DNA of 64,000 nt from Aromatoleum tolulyticum (lineage in GTDB: Bacteria; Pseudomonadota; Gammaproteobacteria; Burkholderiales; Rhodocyclaceae). Position 1 is the first letter of the stretch; the number at the start of each line of letters is the position of its first letter. The position numbers and the translations under genes were made by a program. The notes beneath the pieces are model-generated. The model made no database searches and was not told the DNA's origin. It saw only the letters and a list, made by a program, of their open reading frames with translations. The DNA lies in contig NZ_FTMD01000021.1 in assembly GCF_900156155.1 (NCBI RefSeq), positions 1 to 64,000 of the forward strand, written 5' to 3'. Of this stretch, positions 26,578 to 36,831 are shown in pieces.

Positions 26578-26604
26578 CCCCCAACATTGGGGGCGAAGAT
26601 TATA
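26578..26604 (-). promoter_or_regulatory. Candidate promoter and operator of the radical SAM gene
   Basis: On the minus strand a perfect -10 hexamer TATAAT (26604-26599) is followed after five bases by the palindrome CCCCCAATGTTGGGGG (26593-26578), which has seven-base arms and a two-base centre. The palindrome would cover the start of transcription and lies 28 bases before the ATG. No good -35 is seen. A hairpin (CCCCGCG-CAA-CGCGGGG, 26610-26626) directly upstream may end the ftsX message. Confidence 0.45.
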
Positions 26605-26721
26605 GCGGGCCCCGCGCAACGCGGGGACGATCATCGCGACCGCATGGGCGCCCGCCTGCCGGCCATGTTCGGGGCGCTCCCCGGCGCGAACCGGGGCGCA
26701 TGCCAAACGATCGGGCGAAAA

Positions 26722-27624
26722 TCAGGTCAGCCGCTCGGCCAGGTGCCGCCTCACCGAGATCGCGCTGCCGAGCCAGCCGAGGAAAGCCGCGAAGCCGAGG
26801 ATTGCCGCGCTCTCGTGCGGCCCCGGCCCGGTCAGCGCGAACACCGCGCCGTAGGTCTCCGCGAGGCTCGCCACCGGCCCGCCGAGCGCATGCACGGTCG
26901 CCCACACGGTCGCGAGCGCAACGCAACCGCCGAGCAGGCCCTGCAGGCTGCCGAACCAGTAGAACGGACGGCGGATGAAAGGGTCGGTCGCGCCCAGCAG
27001 CCGGCTCACGTCGATCTCGTGCCGCTGCGTGAGGATCTGCAGCCGGATCGTGTTGAACGTGACGATCACGAGCGCGAAGCCCAGCAGGCCCGCGAGCAGC
27101 AGCACCGCCGAACGGCCCAGCCCCAGCAGCGCATGCAGGCGCTTCACCCACGCGGAGTCGAGCTGCACGTGGGCGACGCCCGGCCAGGCCGCGAAGCGCG
27201 CGTGCAGGCTGTCGTAAAGAGCGGGATCCTCGCCGCGCGGCGTGACGATGAAGGCATCCGGCAGCGGATTGGCGGTGAGGCCGCCGAGCACGTCGCCCAA
27301 GCCGCCTTTCTCGAGCTGGCGCAAGGCCTCGTCCTTCGTCACATGACGGTAGCCCGCGAGCTGCGCATCCCCGCGCAGCCGCTTTTCGGCCGCGGCGATG
27401 TCCTCCGCCGACGCATCCTGCGACATGAAGACGCTGATCTCGGGCGTACCGGACACCCCGCGTGCCAGCGACGCGACGTTGTCGATCAGCAGATAGCCCG
27501 CGGCCGGCAGCGACAGCGCGATGCCCACGACCAGCGCCGACAGCAGCGTCCCCAGCGGCTGCGAGGCGAGGCGCCGCAGCGCCTGCATGAAGGCGCGGCC
27601 GTGCAGGTAGAACCAGTTGCTCAT
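26722..27624 (-). CDS. ftsX: Cell-division ABC transporter permease FtsX
   Basis: The 300-residue membrane protein has the FtsX topology: a first transmembrane helix near 25-50 (LLSALVVGIALSLPAAGYLL), a large extracytoplasmic loop (50-165) with the family's GTPEISVFMSQDAS start, and three further helices near 170-195, 220-245 and 265-290. The conserved IRLQILTQRHEIDVSRLLGAT turn precedes the third. With FtsE it controls peptidoglycan hydrolases at the division site. Its ATG overlaps the ftsE stop (ATGA) and it is the last gene of ftsY-ftsE-ftsX. Confidence 0.95.
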   Translation of the reverse strand: MSNWFYLHGRAFMQALRRLASQPLGTLLSALVVGIALSLPAAGYLLIDNVASLARGVSGTPEISVFMSQDASAEDIAAAEKRLRGDAQLAGYRHVTKDEALRQLEKGGLGDVLGGLTANPLPDAFIVTPRGEDPALYDSLHARFAAWPGVAHVQLDSAWVKRLHALLGLGRSAVLLLAGLLGFALVIVTFNTIRLQILTQRHEIDVSRLLGATDPFIRRPFYWFGSLQGLLGGCVALATVWATVHALGGPVASLAETYGAVFALTGPGPHESAAILGFAAFLGWLGSAISVRRHLAERLT

Positions 27625-28283
27625 GCTCCAGCTCCCTGCAGCAGCCCCTTGTGCAGCACCAGCCGGCGCGGGCTGTGCTGCGCGAACAGGCGCTCGTCGT
27701 GCGTCGACACCAGCACGGTGACCCCCGCGGCGTTGAAGGACTTGAACAGGCTTGCGATCTCGTTCGCGTAGGCGACGTCGAGGTGCGCGGTCGGCTCGTC
27801 GGCGATCAGGATGGACGGACGATTCACGATCGCACGCGCGATCGCGACGCGCTGCTGCTCGCCGCCCGACAGCCCCGCCGGCATCTCGCGCCCGCGCCCG
27901 GACAGCCCGACGCGCTCGAGCGCCGCCGCCACGCGCTTGGCCGCATCGCGCGGCGGATGCCCCGTGATCACCAGCGGCAGCATCACGTTGTCGTCCACGC
28001 TGCGGTCGTACAGCAGGCGGTGCTCCTGCAGCACGAGGCCGAGGTTGCGGCGCAGGTAGGGAATCGCGCGCGGGCGCAGCGCCGAGACGTTCTGCCCGTT
28101 GATGCTCACGCTGCCCGACGTCGGCCGCTCGATCGCGGCGATCAGCTTCAGCAGCGTGCTCTTGCCCGCACCCGAGTGGCCCGACAGCACCGCCAGCTCG
28201 CCGTGGCGGATCTCGAAACTGACCCCGGCGAGAGCCGTATAGCCGCCGGGGTACTGCTTCACGACTTCGTTGAAGACGATCAT
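27621..28283 (-). CDS. ftsE: Cell-division ATP-binding protein FtsE
   Basis: The 220-residue ABC ATPase begins MIVFNEVVKQYPGG. It has Walker A GHSGAGKST near 35-43, a Q-loop (LVLQEHRLL), the signature LSGGEQQRVAIARA near 135-148, Walker B ILIADEPTAHLD, and the H-loop VLVSTHDERLF. Length is standard for FtsE. It energises FtsX at the septum. Both ends overlap neighbours by four bases (ftsY stop/ftsE start and ftsE stop/ftsX start), which shows tight translational coupling of the three genes. Confidence 0.96.
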   Translation of the reverse strand: MIVFNEVVKQYPGGYTALAGVSFEIRHGELAVLSGHSGAGKSTLLKLIAAIERPTSGSVSINGQNVSALRPRAIPYLRRNLGLVLQEHRLLYDRSVDDNVMLPLVITGHPPRDAAKRVAAALERVGLSGRGREMPAGLSGGEQQRVAIARAIVNRPSILIADEPTAHLDVAYANEIASLFKSFNAAGVTVLVSTHDERLFAQHSPRRLVLHKGLLQGAGA

Positions 28284-29347
28284 GCCGCGCTGCCGGCTCC
28301 TGCGACGGGTTCGAACAGCGCATCGACGAATTCGCGCGCATTGAACGGCTGCAGGTCGTCGATCCCCTCGCCGACGCCGATGAAGCGCAGCGGACGCGGA
28401 TACTGGCGCGCAATCGCCGCGACGACGCCGCCCTTCGCGGTGCCGTCGAGCTTCGTGACGACCAGCCCCGTGACGCCGATCGACGCATCGAAGGCCTTCA
28501 CCTGTGCGAGCGCGTTCTGCCCGATGTTGGCGTCGAGCACCAGCAGCACCTCGTGCGGGCCGGACGGCTCGGCCTTCGCGATCACGCGGCGCACCTTGGC
28601 GATCTCCTCCATCAGGTGGAGCTGCGTCGGCAGCCGGCCGGCGGTGTCCGCCAGCACGACGTCGATGCCGCGCGCCTTGGCCGCGTTGATCGCGTCGAAG
28701 ATCACCGCCGCGGCGTCGCCCCCTTCCTGCGCGATCACCGTCACATTGTTGCGCTCGCCCCAGGTCGTCAGCTGCTCGCGCGCCGCGGCACGGAAGGTGT
28801 CGCCGGCCGCGAGCAGCACGCTCTTGCCCTGCAACTGGAAGTATTTCGCCAGCTTGCCGATCGAGGTCGTCTTCCCGGAGCCGTTCACGCCCGCGATCAT
28901 GATGATGTACGGCGAATGCCCCGACACGTCCAGCGGCTGCTCGAGCGGGGCGAGGATCGCGAGGAGTTCCTCCGCAAGCGCCCCCTGCAGCTGGTCCGCG
29001 GTCTCGAGCTTGTCGCGCTTCCAGCGCTTGCGCAGCTCGTCCAGCAGGTGCTGCGTCGCATCGACGCCGCAATCGGCCATCAGCAAGGTCGTTTCGAGCT
29101 CTTCGAGCAGATCCTCGTCGATCTTGCGCCGGCCGAACAGGCTCGCGAGCCCGCCGCCGATCTGCTGCCGCGTGCGCGACAGGCCCGCCTTCAGGCGGTC
29201 CGCCCAGGAGCGCTTGACCACCGGCTCGGCCGCCGGCGCCGAGATGAGAGCCGAAGAGGGCGCCTCGACTGCGGCCGGAGGTGCGACCTCCGCCTGCGGC
29301 TGCGCCGCCGCTTCGGGTTTGGGGGACTTCTTCAGGAAACCAAACAT
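28280..29347 (-). CDS. ftsY: Signal recognition particle receptor FtsY
   Basis: The 355-residue SRP GTPase has an Ala/Pro/Glu-rich N-terminal linker (1-45), the N domain (about 50-140) and the G domain. The motifs are the P-loop GVNGSGKTT (near 155), DTFRAAAREQL, the Asp-Thr-Ala-Gly switch DTAGRLPTQ, and TKLDGTAKGG. It receives ribosome-SecB-independent nascent chains from Ffh/4.5S RNA at the membrane. The acidic A domain of E. coli FtsY is short here, as is usual in betaproteobacteria. The start at 29347 gives MFGFLKK, the typical beginning. The frame is open far upstream, but that part is antisense to the peptidase gene. Confidence 0.95.
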   Translation of the reverse strand: MFGFLKKSPKPEAAAQPQAEVAPPAAVEAPSSALISAPAAEPVVKRSWADRLKAGLSRTRQQIGGGLASLFGRRKIDEDLLEELETTLLMADCGVDATQHLLDELRKRWKRDKLETADQLQGALAEELLAILAPLEQPLDVSGHSPYIIMIAGVNGSGKTTSIGKLAKYFQLQGKSVLLAAGDTFRAAAREQLTTWGERNNVTVIAQEGGDAAAVIFDAINAAKARGIDVVLADTAGRLPTQLHLMEEIAKVRRVIAKAEPSGPHEVLLVLDANIGQNALAQVKAFDASIGVTGLVVTKLDGTAKGGVVAAIARQYPRPLRFIGVGEGIDDLQPFNAREFVDALFEPVAGAGSAA

Positions 29348-29488
29348 GCTCACTCGGGTCTCTTGTGAGGTTTTAACGACGCCGGACGCCAAGCCGCCAA
29401 TAACGCTAAGATGCGGCTTCGCGTCGAATCGGATGCCCGGATCGCGGGCCACGTGAACCGCAAATTCTACCAGATGCAGGACATGTCC

Positions 29489-30865
29489 ATGTTTCGCCAG
29501 ACCTTTCCACGCGCCGCATTCGTGGCCGCCGCGCTCACCGTGGCGGCCGGCCCTCTGCAAGCCAATCCGTACGAGACCACGCTTGCGAACGGCATGAAGA
29601 TCATCGTCAAGGAAGACCGCCGCGCCCCGTCCGTCGTCCACATGGTGTGGTACGGCGTGGGCTCGATGGACGAACCCGCCGGCGTCTCCGGCATCGCCCA
29701 CCTGCTCGAACACATGATGTTCAAGGGCACCGACAAGGTCGGCCCGGGCGAATTCAACAAACGCGTCGCCGCGATCGGCGGCCGCGACAACGCCTTCACG
29801 TCGCACGACTACACGGCCTACTTCCAGCAGATCCCGTCCTCGCGTCTCGCCGACGTGATGCAGCTCGAAGCCGACCGCATGAGCAACCTCAGGATCACCG
29901 ACGCCAACTTCAAGCCCGAACTCGAGGTCGTCAAGGAAGAGCGCCGCCTGCGCACCGACGATCAGCCGCGCTCGCTCGTCGGCGAGCAGCTGATGGCGAC
30001 CGCCTTCCAGGCCAATCCCTACGGCCGCCCGATCATCGGCTGGATGACGGACCTCGACACGATGACCGCGGAAGACGCGCGCAAGTGGCACAAGACCTGG
30101 TACACGCCCGGCAACGCGCGCCTGGTCGTCGTCGGCGACGTCGATCACAAGACCGTGTTCGACATGGCGCGCAAGCACTACGGAGCGATCAAGGCGCGCG
30201 CCCTGCCGCCGCGGCGCATCACCGCCGAACCCGAACAGCTCGGGCCGCGCGAGACCGTCGTCAAGGCGCCGGCCGAACTGCCCTACATCGCCCTTGCATG
30301 GCGCGCACCGACCCTGCGCGATCCCGAGAACGACCGCGACGTGCACGCGCTGAAGGTGCTGGCCGCGATCCTCGACGGCTACGACGGCGCCCGCCTGCCG
30401 CGCCGCCTCGTGCGCGAGAACCAGGTCGCCGTCTCCGCCGGCGCCGGCTACGACGGCACCGGCCGCGGCCCGCAGCTCTTCACCCTTGACGGCTCGCCCG
30501 CCGCCGGCAAGACCGTCGCGGACGTCGAGGCCGCGCTGCGCGCCGAGATCGAACGCATCCAGAAGGAAGGCGTCGCCGAGGACGAACTGCGCCGGGTCAA
30601 GACGCAGACCGTCGCCGGCCAGGTCTACAAGCGCGACTCGCTGATGGGCCAGGCGATGGAGATCGGCTTCCTCGAAGCCACCGGCCTGTCCTGGCGCGAC
30701 GACGACAAGCTCCTCGAAGGCATCCGCAAGGTCACCGCCGAGGACGTCCAGGCCGTCGCCCGCAAGTACTTCACCGACAACACCCTCACCCGCGCCCGCC
30801 TCGACCCCCTGCCGCTGCCCGCCGACGCGAAGCCGCGCGCAGCCGTCCCGGGAGCGAGACACTGA
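29489..30865 (+). CDS. M16 zinc peptidase, catalytic subunit
   Basis: The 458-residue protein is a pitrilysin/insulinase-family (M16) peptidase with a signal peptide (residues 1 to about 22, ending LQA), so it acts in the periplasm. The inverted zinc motif HLLEH gives His71, Glu74 and His75, and the distal Glu lies in the KPELEVVKEERR helix. The M16 C-terminal domain follows. ATG 29489 is chosen because AGGA is seven bases upstream and it gives the best signal peptide; in-frame ATGs at 29474 and 29483 are alternatives. The gene overlaps nothing and is followed after one base by an M16 homologue without the zinc site, forming a heterodimer-type pair. Confidence 0.93.
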   Translation: MFRQTFPRAAFVAAALTVAAGPLQANPYETTLANGMKIIVKEDRRAPSVVHMVWYGVGSMDEPAGVSGIAHLLEHMMFKGTDKVGPGEFNKRVAAIGGRDNAFTSHDYTAYFQQIPSSRLADVMQLEADRMSNLRITDANFKPELEVVKEERRLRTDDQPRSLVGEQLMATAFQANPYGRPIIGWMTDLDTMTAEDARKWHKTWYTPGNARLVVVGDVDHKTVFDMARKHYGAIKARALPPRRITAEPEQLGPRETVVKAPAELPYIALAWRAPTLRDPENDRDVHALKVLAAILDGYDGARLPRRLVRENQVAVSAGAGYDGTGRGPQLFTLDGSPAAGKTVADVEAALRAEIERIQKEGVAEDELRRVKTQTVAGQVYKRDSLMGQAMEIGFLEATGLSWRDDDKLLEGIRKVTAEDVQAVARKYFTDNTLTRARLDPLPLPADAKPRAAVPGARH

Positions 30866-30866
30866 C

Positions 30867-32269
30867 ATGCAGACGAAGCCCATGACCGCGTTGCGCATTC
30901 TCCGCCCGAATTTCCGCTCCTTCCGCACCCTGCTCGCCTGCGCCGCCCTGCTCGGCCCGCTGGCGAGCCCGAACGCCGCCGCCGGCCCGGACATCAAGCA
31001 CTGGAACGCCACGACCGGCGCGCGCGTGTATTTCGTCGAAAGCCACGCCCTGCCGCTCATCGACATCCAGATCTCCTTCCCCGCCGGCAGCGCCTACGAA
31101 CCCGAAAGCGCCACGGGCGTCGCCAGCCTCACGCGCAGCCTGCTCGACGCCGGCACCGAAGGCCTGAACGAACAGGAAATCGCCGAGCGCATCGCCGACA
31201 CCGGCGCGCGCATCGGCGGCGGCGCCGATACCGACATGGCGACACTGTCGGTGCGCACGCTGTCGAGCGCCGCCGAGCGCGACGCCGCAATCGCGCTCGC
31301 CGCCCGCCTGCTCGCGAAGCCGACCTTCCCGGCCGACATCCTCGAACGCGAGCGCGCCCGCGCGATCGCCGGCCTGAAGGAAGCGCTCACCCAGCCCGAC
31401 ACCCTCGCGTCGCGCCGCTTCATGGCGATGATCTACGGCAACCACCCCTACGGCCGCTCGACCACCGTCGAGTCGCTGCAGGGCATCACGCGCGATCAGC
31501 TGCAGGCCTTCCACCGCACGCACTACACCGCGGGCAGCGCCGCCGTGACCATCGTCGGCGACGTCAGCCGGGATGACGCCGATGCGATCGCGCGCCTGCT
31601 CACCGAAGGACTGCCCGCGGGCGCCGCCCCCGCGCCGATCGCCGCGCCGCAGCTGCCCGCACGCGGCACCGAGCACATCGCCCACCCGTCGGCGCAGGCC
31701 CACATCCTGATGGGCATGCCCGGCATGAGCCGCGACGACCCGGACTACTTCCCGCTGCTCGTCGGCAACTACGTCCTCGGCGGCGGCGGCTTCGTGTCGC
31801 GCCTGACCAAGGAAGTGCGCGAGAAGCGCGGTTTCGCCTACAGCGTGTCGAGCTACTTCATGCCGCTGCGCGTCGCCGGCCCGTTCGAGATCGGCCTGCA
31901 GACCCGCGGCAGCCAGGCCGAGGAGGCGCTGAAGGTGACCAACGGCGTCCTCCAGGACTTCGTCGCCAAGGGACCGACGCCTCAAGAGCTCAAGGCGGCA
32001 CGCGACAACCTCGTCAACGGCTTCGGGCTGCGCCTCGACTCCAACCGCAAGATCCTCGACTACGTCGGCATGATCGCGTTCTACCAGCTGCCGCTCGACT
32101 GGCTCGAGACCTACCCGAAGAAGGTCGCGGCGGTCACGGTCGAATCGGTGCGCGACGCCTTCGCCCGGCGGGTGAAGGCGGAGAACCTCGTCACGGTGGT
32201 CGCCGGCGGCGACGGCGACAACGGCGCGGGCAGCGCAGCGCCGGCGGCAAAGAAGGCAGGCCACGGCAA

Positions 32270-32273
<4 letters not shown>
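30867..32273 (+). CDS. M16 peptidase homologue, non-catalytic subunit
   Basis: The 468-residue protein shares the M16 fold with its upstream neighbour but lacks the HxxEH zinc motif: the matching helix reads GVASLTRSLLDAG. A signal peptide is likely (residues 1-40, ending PNAAA). The C-terminal half retains GGGGFVSRLTKEVREKRG and AYSVSSYF, the Arg/Tyr-bearing region that helps bind the substrate in the catalytic partner's active site. This alpha/beta arrangement is known from mitochondrial processing peptidase and bacterial two-subunit M16 enzymes. Its stop overlaps the rsmD GTG start (GTGA). Confidence 0.92.
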
Positions 32274-33294
<1,021 letters not shown>

Positions 33295-33308
33295 ATACGA
33301 GGAATTGA

Positions 33309-33566
<258 letters not shown>

Positions 33567-33600
33567 ACACCCCCGGCCGGCGCCGGAAGATTCACGAAAG

Positions 33601-33626
33601 AGCGGACCGCAGCGGTCCGCTTTTTC
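33601..33626 (+). terminator. Rho-independent terminator after the ferredoxin gene
   Basis: AGCGGACCG (33601-33609) and CGGTCCGCT (33613-33621) form a nine-base-pair stem with a CAG loop, followed by TTTTT. It ends the M16-rsmD-coaD-ferredoxin operon. The convergent dynamin-like gene stops 45 bases further on. Confidence 0.9.
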
Positions 33627-33670
33627 GTTCACGCGGCACCCGGCGGCATCAGCCCCGGGCCCCGCAAAAC

Positions 33671-35635
33671 TCAGGCCGCGTGCGCGATGCCGGTCCTTGC
33701 CCCGGCCCGTGCCGGCGCCCCCAGCGCCGCGCGGATGCCGCCGGCGATCTCCTTCAGCTCGGCAAGCTGCGCGATCATCGCCGCTTCGGCCTGCTCCAGC
33801 TCGGCGACGCGCTCCTCGAGCGTGTCGGTCGCCTGGTGAATGCGCTTGACGCTCTCGAGGCGGCGCTTCAACTGCAGCTGGTACTCGCGCACCTGCGTCT
33901 CCAGCGGCGACATCACCGCGCGCAGCCACTGCTCGACGTCGCGGTTGGCAACCTCGAAGGTCCGCCGCGCCTCGACGGCGACGGTCTCGAAGAATTTCTG
34001 CGTCAGCGTGTGCTTCTCGGTCGTCACGAGCGCCAGCGCCGAGTTGATCTGACGGTTGAAGGCCGACTCCAGCCGGTCGAGTTCGCGCTCGTAGCGCAGC
34101 GTCGAAAAGGCCTCGGGCGCAGCGAGCTTGAGCCCGTGCTCGACGCTGAAGCGCTTGTACATGCTGTCGAGCATGCGCGTGATCTCGGCGATCTCGTCGG
34201 CCGAGCGCGCAAGGTTGCCGCGCAGCGACAGGAAGAAGCTCTCCATCGCCACGCTCAAACCCTTGGTGAAGGTCGATTCCAGCATCGCCTCGCGCGTGCG
34301 CCGCGTCTCATCGCGCAGCGTGTCCATACCCAGATGGGCGAGCAGATTGTTCGTCAGCGTCGAGAACACGCTGCGCACGGCGTAGTACTTCTGCAAACCC
34401 TGCTCGAACTCGGTCTTCTCGCTGCGGATCTTGCGCATCATGTATTCGATGACGCTCTGGTTCTTGCCGCGCAGGTCGGTCAGCTCCTGCAGCTGCTCGC
34501 GCAGGCCGGTGAGCCGCGCCCCGAGCAGCGTATCGGTCTGCCTCACCAGGTCGTCGGTCTCCGAGAGCGTGCTGTCCCGCACGATCTCTTGCTTGGTCGG
34601 CAGCAGATCCTCGGCCAGCGCCCGCTCCAGCTCGCCCAGGCGGCTGCGCTCGACGAGCGCGGCGTCGCCGGAAATGCGTCCGACCAGCCCCTTCTGCGCC
34701 GACACCGGAAACACCGTCGTCTCGGGAACGTCCAGCGTTTCCGCGACCGAGCTCACCTGGCGTGCGATCTCCGCATCGATCTGCGCCTCGTCGCGCAAGC
34801 CGTCCCACAGCCCGTCGATCTTGTTCAGCACGACGAGGCGGCCCTTGCGCCGGCTCTGCCCGCACTGCACGTACTCGCGCCACACGGCCATGTCGCTCTG
34901 CGTGACGCCGGTATCGGCCGCCAGCACGAACAGCACCGCATGGGCGTTGGGCAGCAGCGACAGGGTCAGCTCCGGCTCCGCACCGATGGCGTTGAGGCCC
35001 GGCGTGTCGAGCACGACCAGCCCCTGCTCGAGCAGCGGATGCGGGAACTGGATCACCGCGTGACGCCAGCTCGGGATCTCGACCATGCCGTCGGCACCGG
35101 GCTTGAGGCCGGTTTCGCCCTTGTCGTCGATGTCGAAACCCAGGCGCGACGCCAGCTCGGTCGACACCCGCTCGGTCTCGCCGACGCGCGCGAAGGCCTG
35201 CTGCAGGTCCGTGAGCGACCCGGCATCGAGGCGCAACACCATCCACTCTTCCGGAAACTGCTTGAGCTCGCTCACGCTCGCATGCGTCGCGCGCGAGCGG
35301 ATCGGCAGCATGCGGATCTCGGCCCGTGCGCCGGGCGTCCATTGCAGCTCGGTCGGGCACATCGTCGTGCGCCCGGCGCTGGACGGCAGCACGCGATCGC
35401 CGTGCCCGGAGAAGAAGATCGCATTGATGAGCTCGGACTTCCCGCGCGAGAACTCGGCCACGAAGGCCACCGTCAGCTTGTCGTCGCGCAGGCGGTCGAG
35501 CACGTATTGCAGCCGCAGGTCGCCCTGCACGTCGCCGAGCTCGTTGCGCGACAGCCACTGCCGCAGACGCGCGACCGCCCCGGCCGCATCGGCACGCCAT
35601 TGACTGTAAGCGGAAAATTGATCCACGAGGGTCAT
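33671..35635 (-). CDS. Bacterial dynamin-like GTPase
   Basis: The 654-residue protein has an N-terminal dynamin-type GTPase domain. The P-loop region is AEFSRGKSELIN (residues 60-71; the usual leading Gly is Ala). The switch Thr lies in GRTTMCPTEL, G3 is LDTPGLNAIG, and G4 is VLNKIDG. The C-terminal half (about 340-640) is long helical stalk with heptad-like stretches, for example LREQLQELTDLRGKN and LEERVAELEQAEAAM. There is no obvious transmembrane paddle. Bacterial dynamins bind and remodel membranes, and some answer phage or membrane stress. It is a single gene between mutM and the ferredoxin terminator, so context gives no further clue. Confidence 0.85.
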   Translation of the reverse strand: MTLVDQFSAYSQWRADAAGAVARLRQWLSRNELGDVQGDLRLQYVLDRLRDDKLTVAFVAEFSRGKSELINAIFFSGHGDRVLPSSAGRTTMCPTELQWTPGARAEIRMLPIRSRATHASVSELKQFPEEWMVLRLDAGSLTDLQQAFARVGETERVSTELASRLGFDIDDKGETGLKPGADGMVEIPSWRHAVIQFPHPLLEQGLVVLDTPGLNAIGAEPELTLSLLPNAHAVLFVLAADTGVTQSDMAVWREYVQCGQSRRKGRLVVLNKIDGLWDGLRDEAQIDAEIARQVSSVAETLDVPETTVFPVSAQKGLVGRISGDAALVERSRLGELERALAEDLLPTKQEIVRDSTLSETDDLVRQTDTLLGARLTGLREQLQELTDLRGKNQSVIEYMMRKIRSEKTEFEQGLQKYYAVRSVFSTLTNNLLAHLGMDTLRDETRRTREAMLESTFTKGLSVAMESFFLSLRGNLARSADEIAEITRMLDSMYKRFSVEHGLKLAAPEAFSTLRYERELDRLESAFNRQINSALALVTTEKHTLTQKFFETVAVEARRTFEVANRDVEQWLRAVMSPLETQVREYQLQLKRRLESVKRIHQATDTLEERVAELEQAEAAMIAQLAELKEIAGGIRAALGAPARAGARTGIAHAA

Positions 35636-35800
35636 TAAGGTCTCGCTAGCGCGTTCCCGCGGGCCGGGCGCGCACAGGTTTCAGATCCTGGGAGCATAGC
35701 GCCGAATCGGGCGCCGTCCAATGCGCGAAGATGCGGGCTCGACCGGCGGCACGCCGGCGCCGACGAACGACGCCCGCGGCCGATGCCACCGCCATTTCAT

Positions 35801-36616
35801 TCACAGGCGCTGACAGCGCGGGCAGAAGAAGGTCGAACGCTGCCCGCACACCACCCGCTGCACGCTCGTGCCGCACACGCGGCACGGCAGCCCGGCGCGG
35901 CCGTAGACGAAATACTCCTGCTGGAAGTAGCCCTTCTTCCCGTCGCCGCCGACGAAGTCGCGCAGGGAGCTGCCACCGGCGGCGATCGCCGCCTGCAGCG
36001 TCTCGCGCACCGCCTCGACGAGGCGCCCGATACGCCGCGCGCCGACGCTGCCGGCCGGCGCCAGCGGGTGAATGCGCGCCCGGAACAGGCTCTCGGACGC
36101 ATAGATGTTGCCGACGCCGACGAGACGGTGTCCGTCCATCAGCGCCTGCTTGATCGGCGCCCGCACCCCCTTGAATGCGCGGTGCAGCCAAGGGCCGGTG
36201 AACTCGTCCCCGAGCGGCTCGATGCCGAGGCGCGCGAGCAGCGGATGCGCGAGCGCATCGCCCGGCTGCCACACGACCAGCCCGAAGCGTCGCGGGTCGC
36301 GCAGCCGCAGCGCCCGGTCGCCGAAGACCAGATCCACATGGTCGTGCGCGCCCGGCGGCTGACCCGCATCGACCACCCGCAGGCTGCCCGACATGCCCAG
36401 ATGCACGATCACGCTGCCGGCGGGGAAATCGAGCAGCAGGTACTTCGCCCGCCGCCTCACGCCCTGCAGCGGCGCACCGGCCACGCGCTCGCCCAGGTCC
36501 GGCGGCACCGGCACGCGCAGGCGGCCGTTACGCACGCTCACGCCGGTCATGGTCCGGCCGTCGATGGCCGGGCGTATGCCGCGGCAGGTCGTTTCGACTT
36601 CAGGCAATTCAGGCAT
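35801..36616 (-). CDS. mutM: Formamidopyrimidine-DNA glycosylase MutM
   Basis: The 271-residue base-excision enzyme begins MPELPEVETT, with the catalytic Pro2 and Glu3. It has RRRAKYLLLDF holding the conserved Lys of the active site, GNIYASESLFRARIHP with the helix-two-turn-helix region, and a C-terminal zinc finger, CRVCGTSVQRVVCG to CPRC. It removes 8-oxoguanine and ring-opened purines and nicks the DNA. Length is normal. It is divergent from the TPR-protein gene, with a 215-base space between the starts that must contain both promoters; none is clear by eye. Confidence 0.96.
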   Translation of the reverse strand: MPELPEVETTCRGIRPAIDGRTMTGVSVRNGRLRVPVPPDLGERVAGAPLQGVRRRAKYLLLDFPAGSVIVHLGMSGSLRVVDAGQPPGAHDHVDLVFGDRALRLRDPRRFGLVVWQPGDALAHPLLARLGIEPLGDEFTGPWLHRAFKGVRAPIKQALMDGHRLVGVGNIYASESLFRARIHPLAPAGSVGARRIGRLVEAVRETLQAAIAAGGSSLRDFVGGDGKKGYFQQEYFVYGRAGLPCRVCGTSVQRVVCGQRSTFFCPRCQRL

Positions 36617-36831
36617 TCACGACACTCGAAAGCAAAGGGGACAAGCCCCGGAAACCGGCCCGTACAGCCGCCGCGCTTGCCCGCAAACGAAGAAACTGCA
36701 TAACATCGGGCGAACGCATCCGCATTCGGGCCTTCTAACGGACGACTGCCGACGCACCGCGGCAACAGCATACGTCAGACACGACCGCAGGGCCGGTTTG
36801 AAGTTCGTGCAATCCCCTCTGGGCCAAGTAC

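Noticed and set aside
28280-31066. Very long minus-strand reading frame (over 900 codons) running from ftsY through the first M16 peptidase.
   Set aside because: Only the ftsY part has homology. The upstream extension is antisense to a clear M16 peptidase and reflects the high GC content and codon bias.
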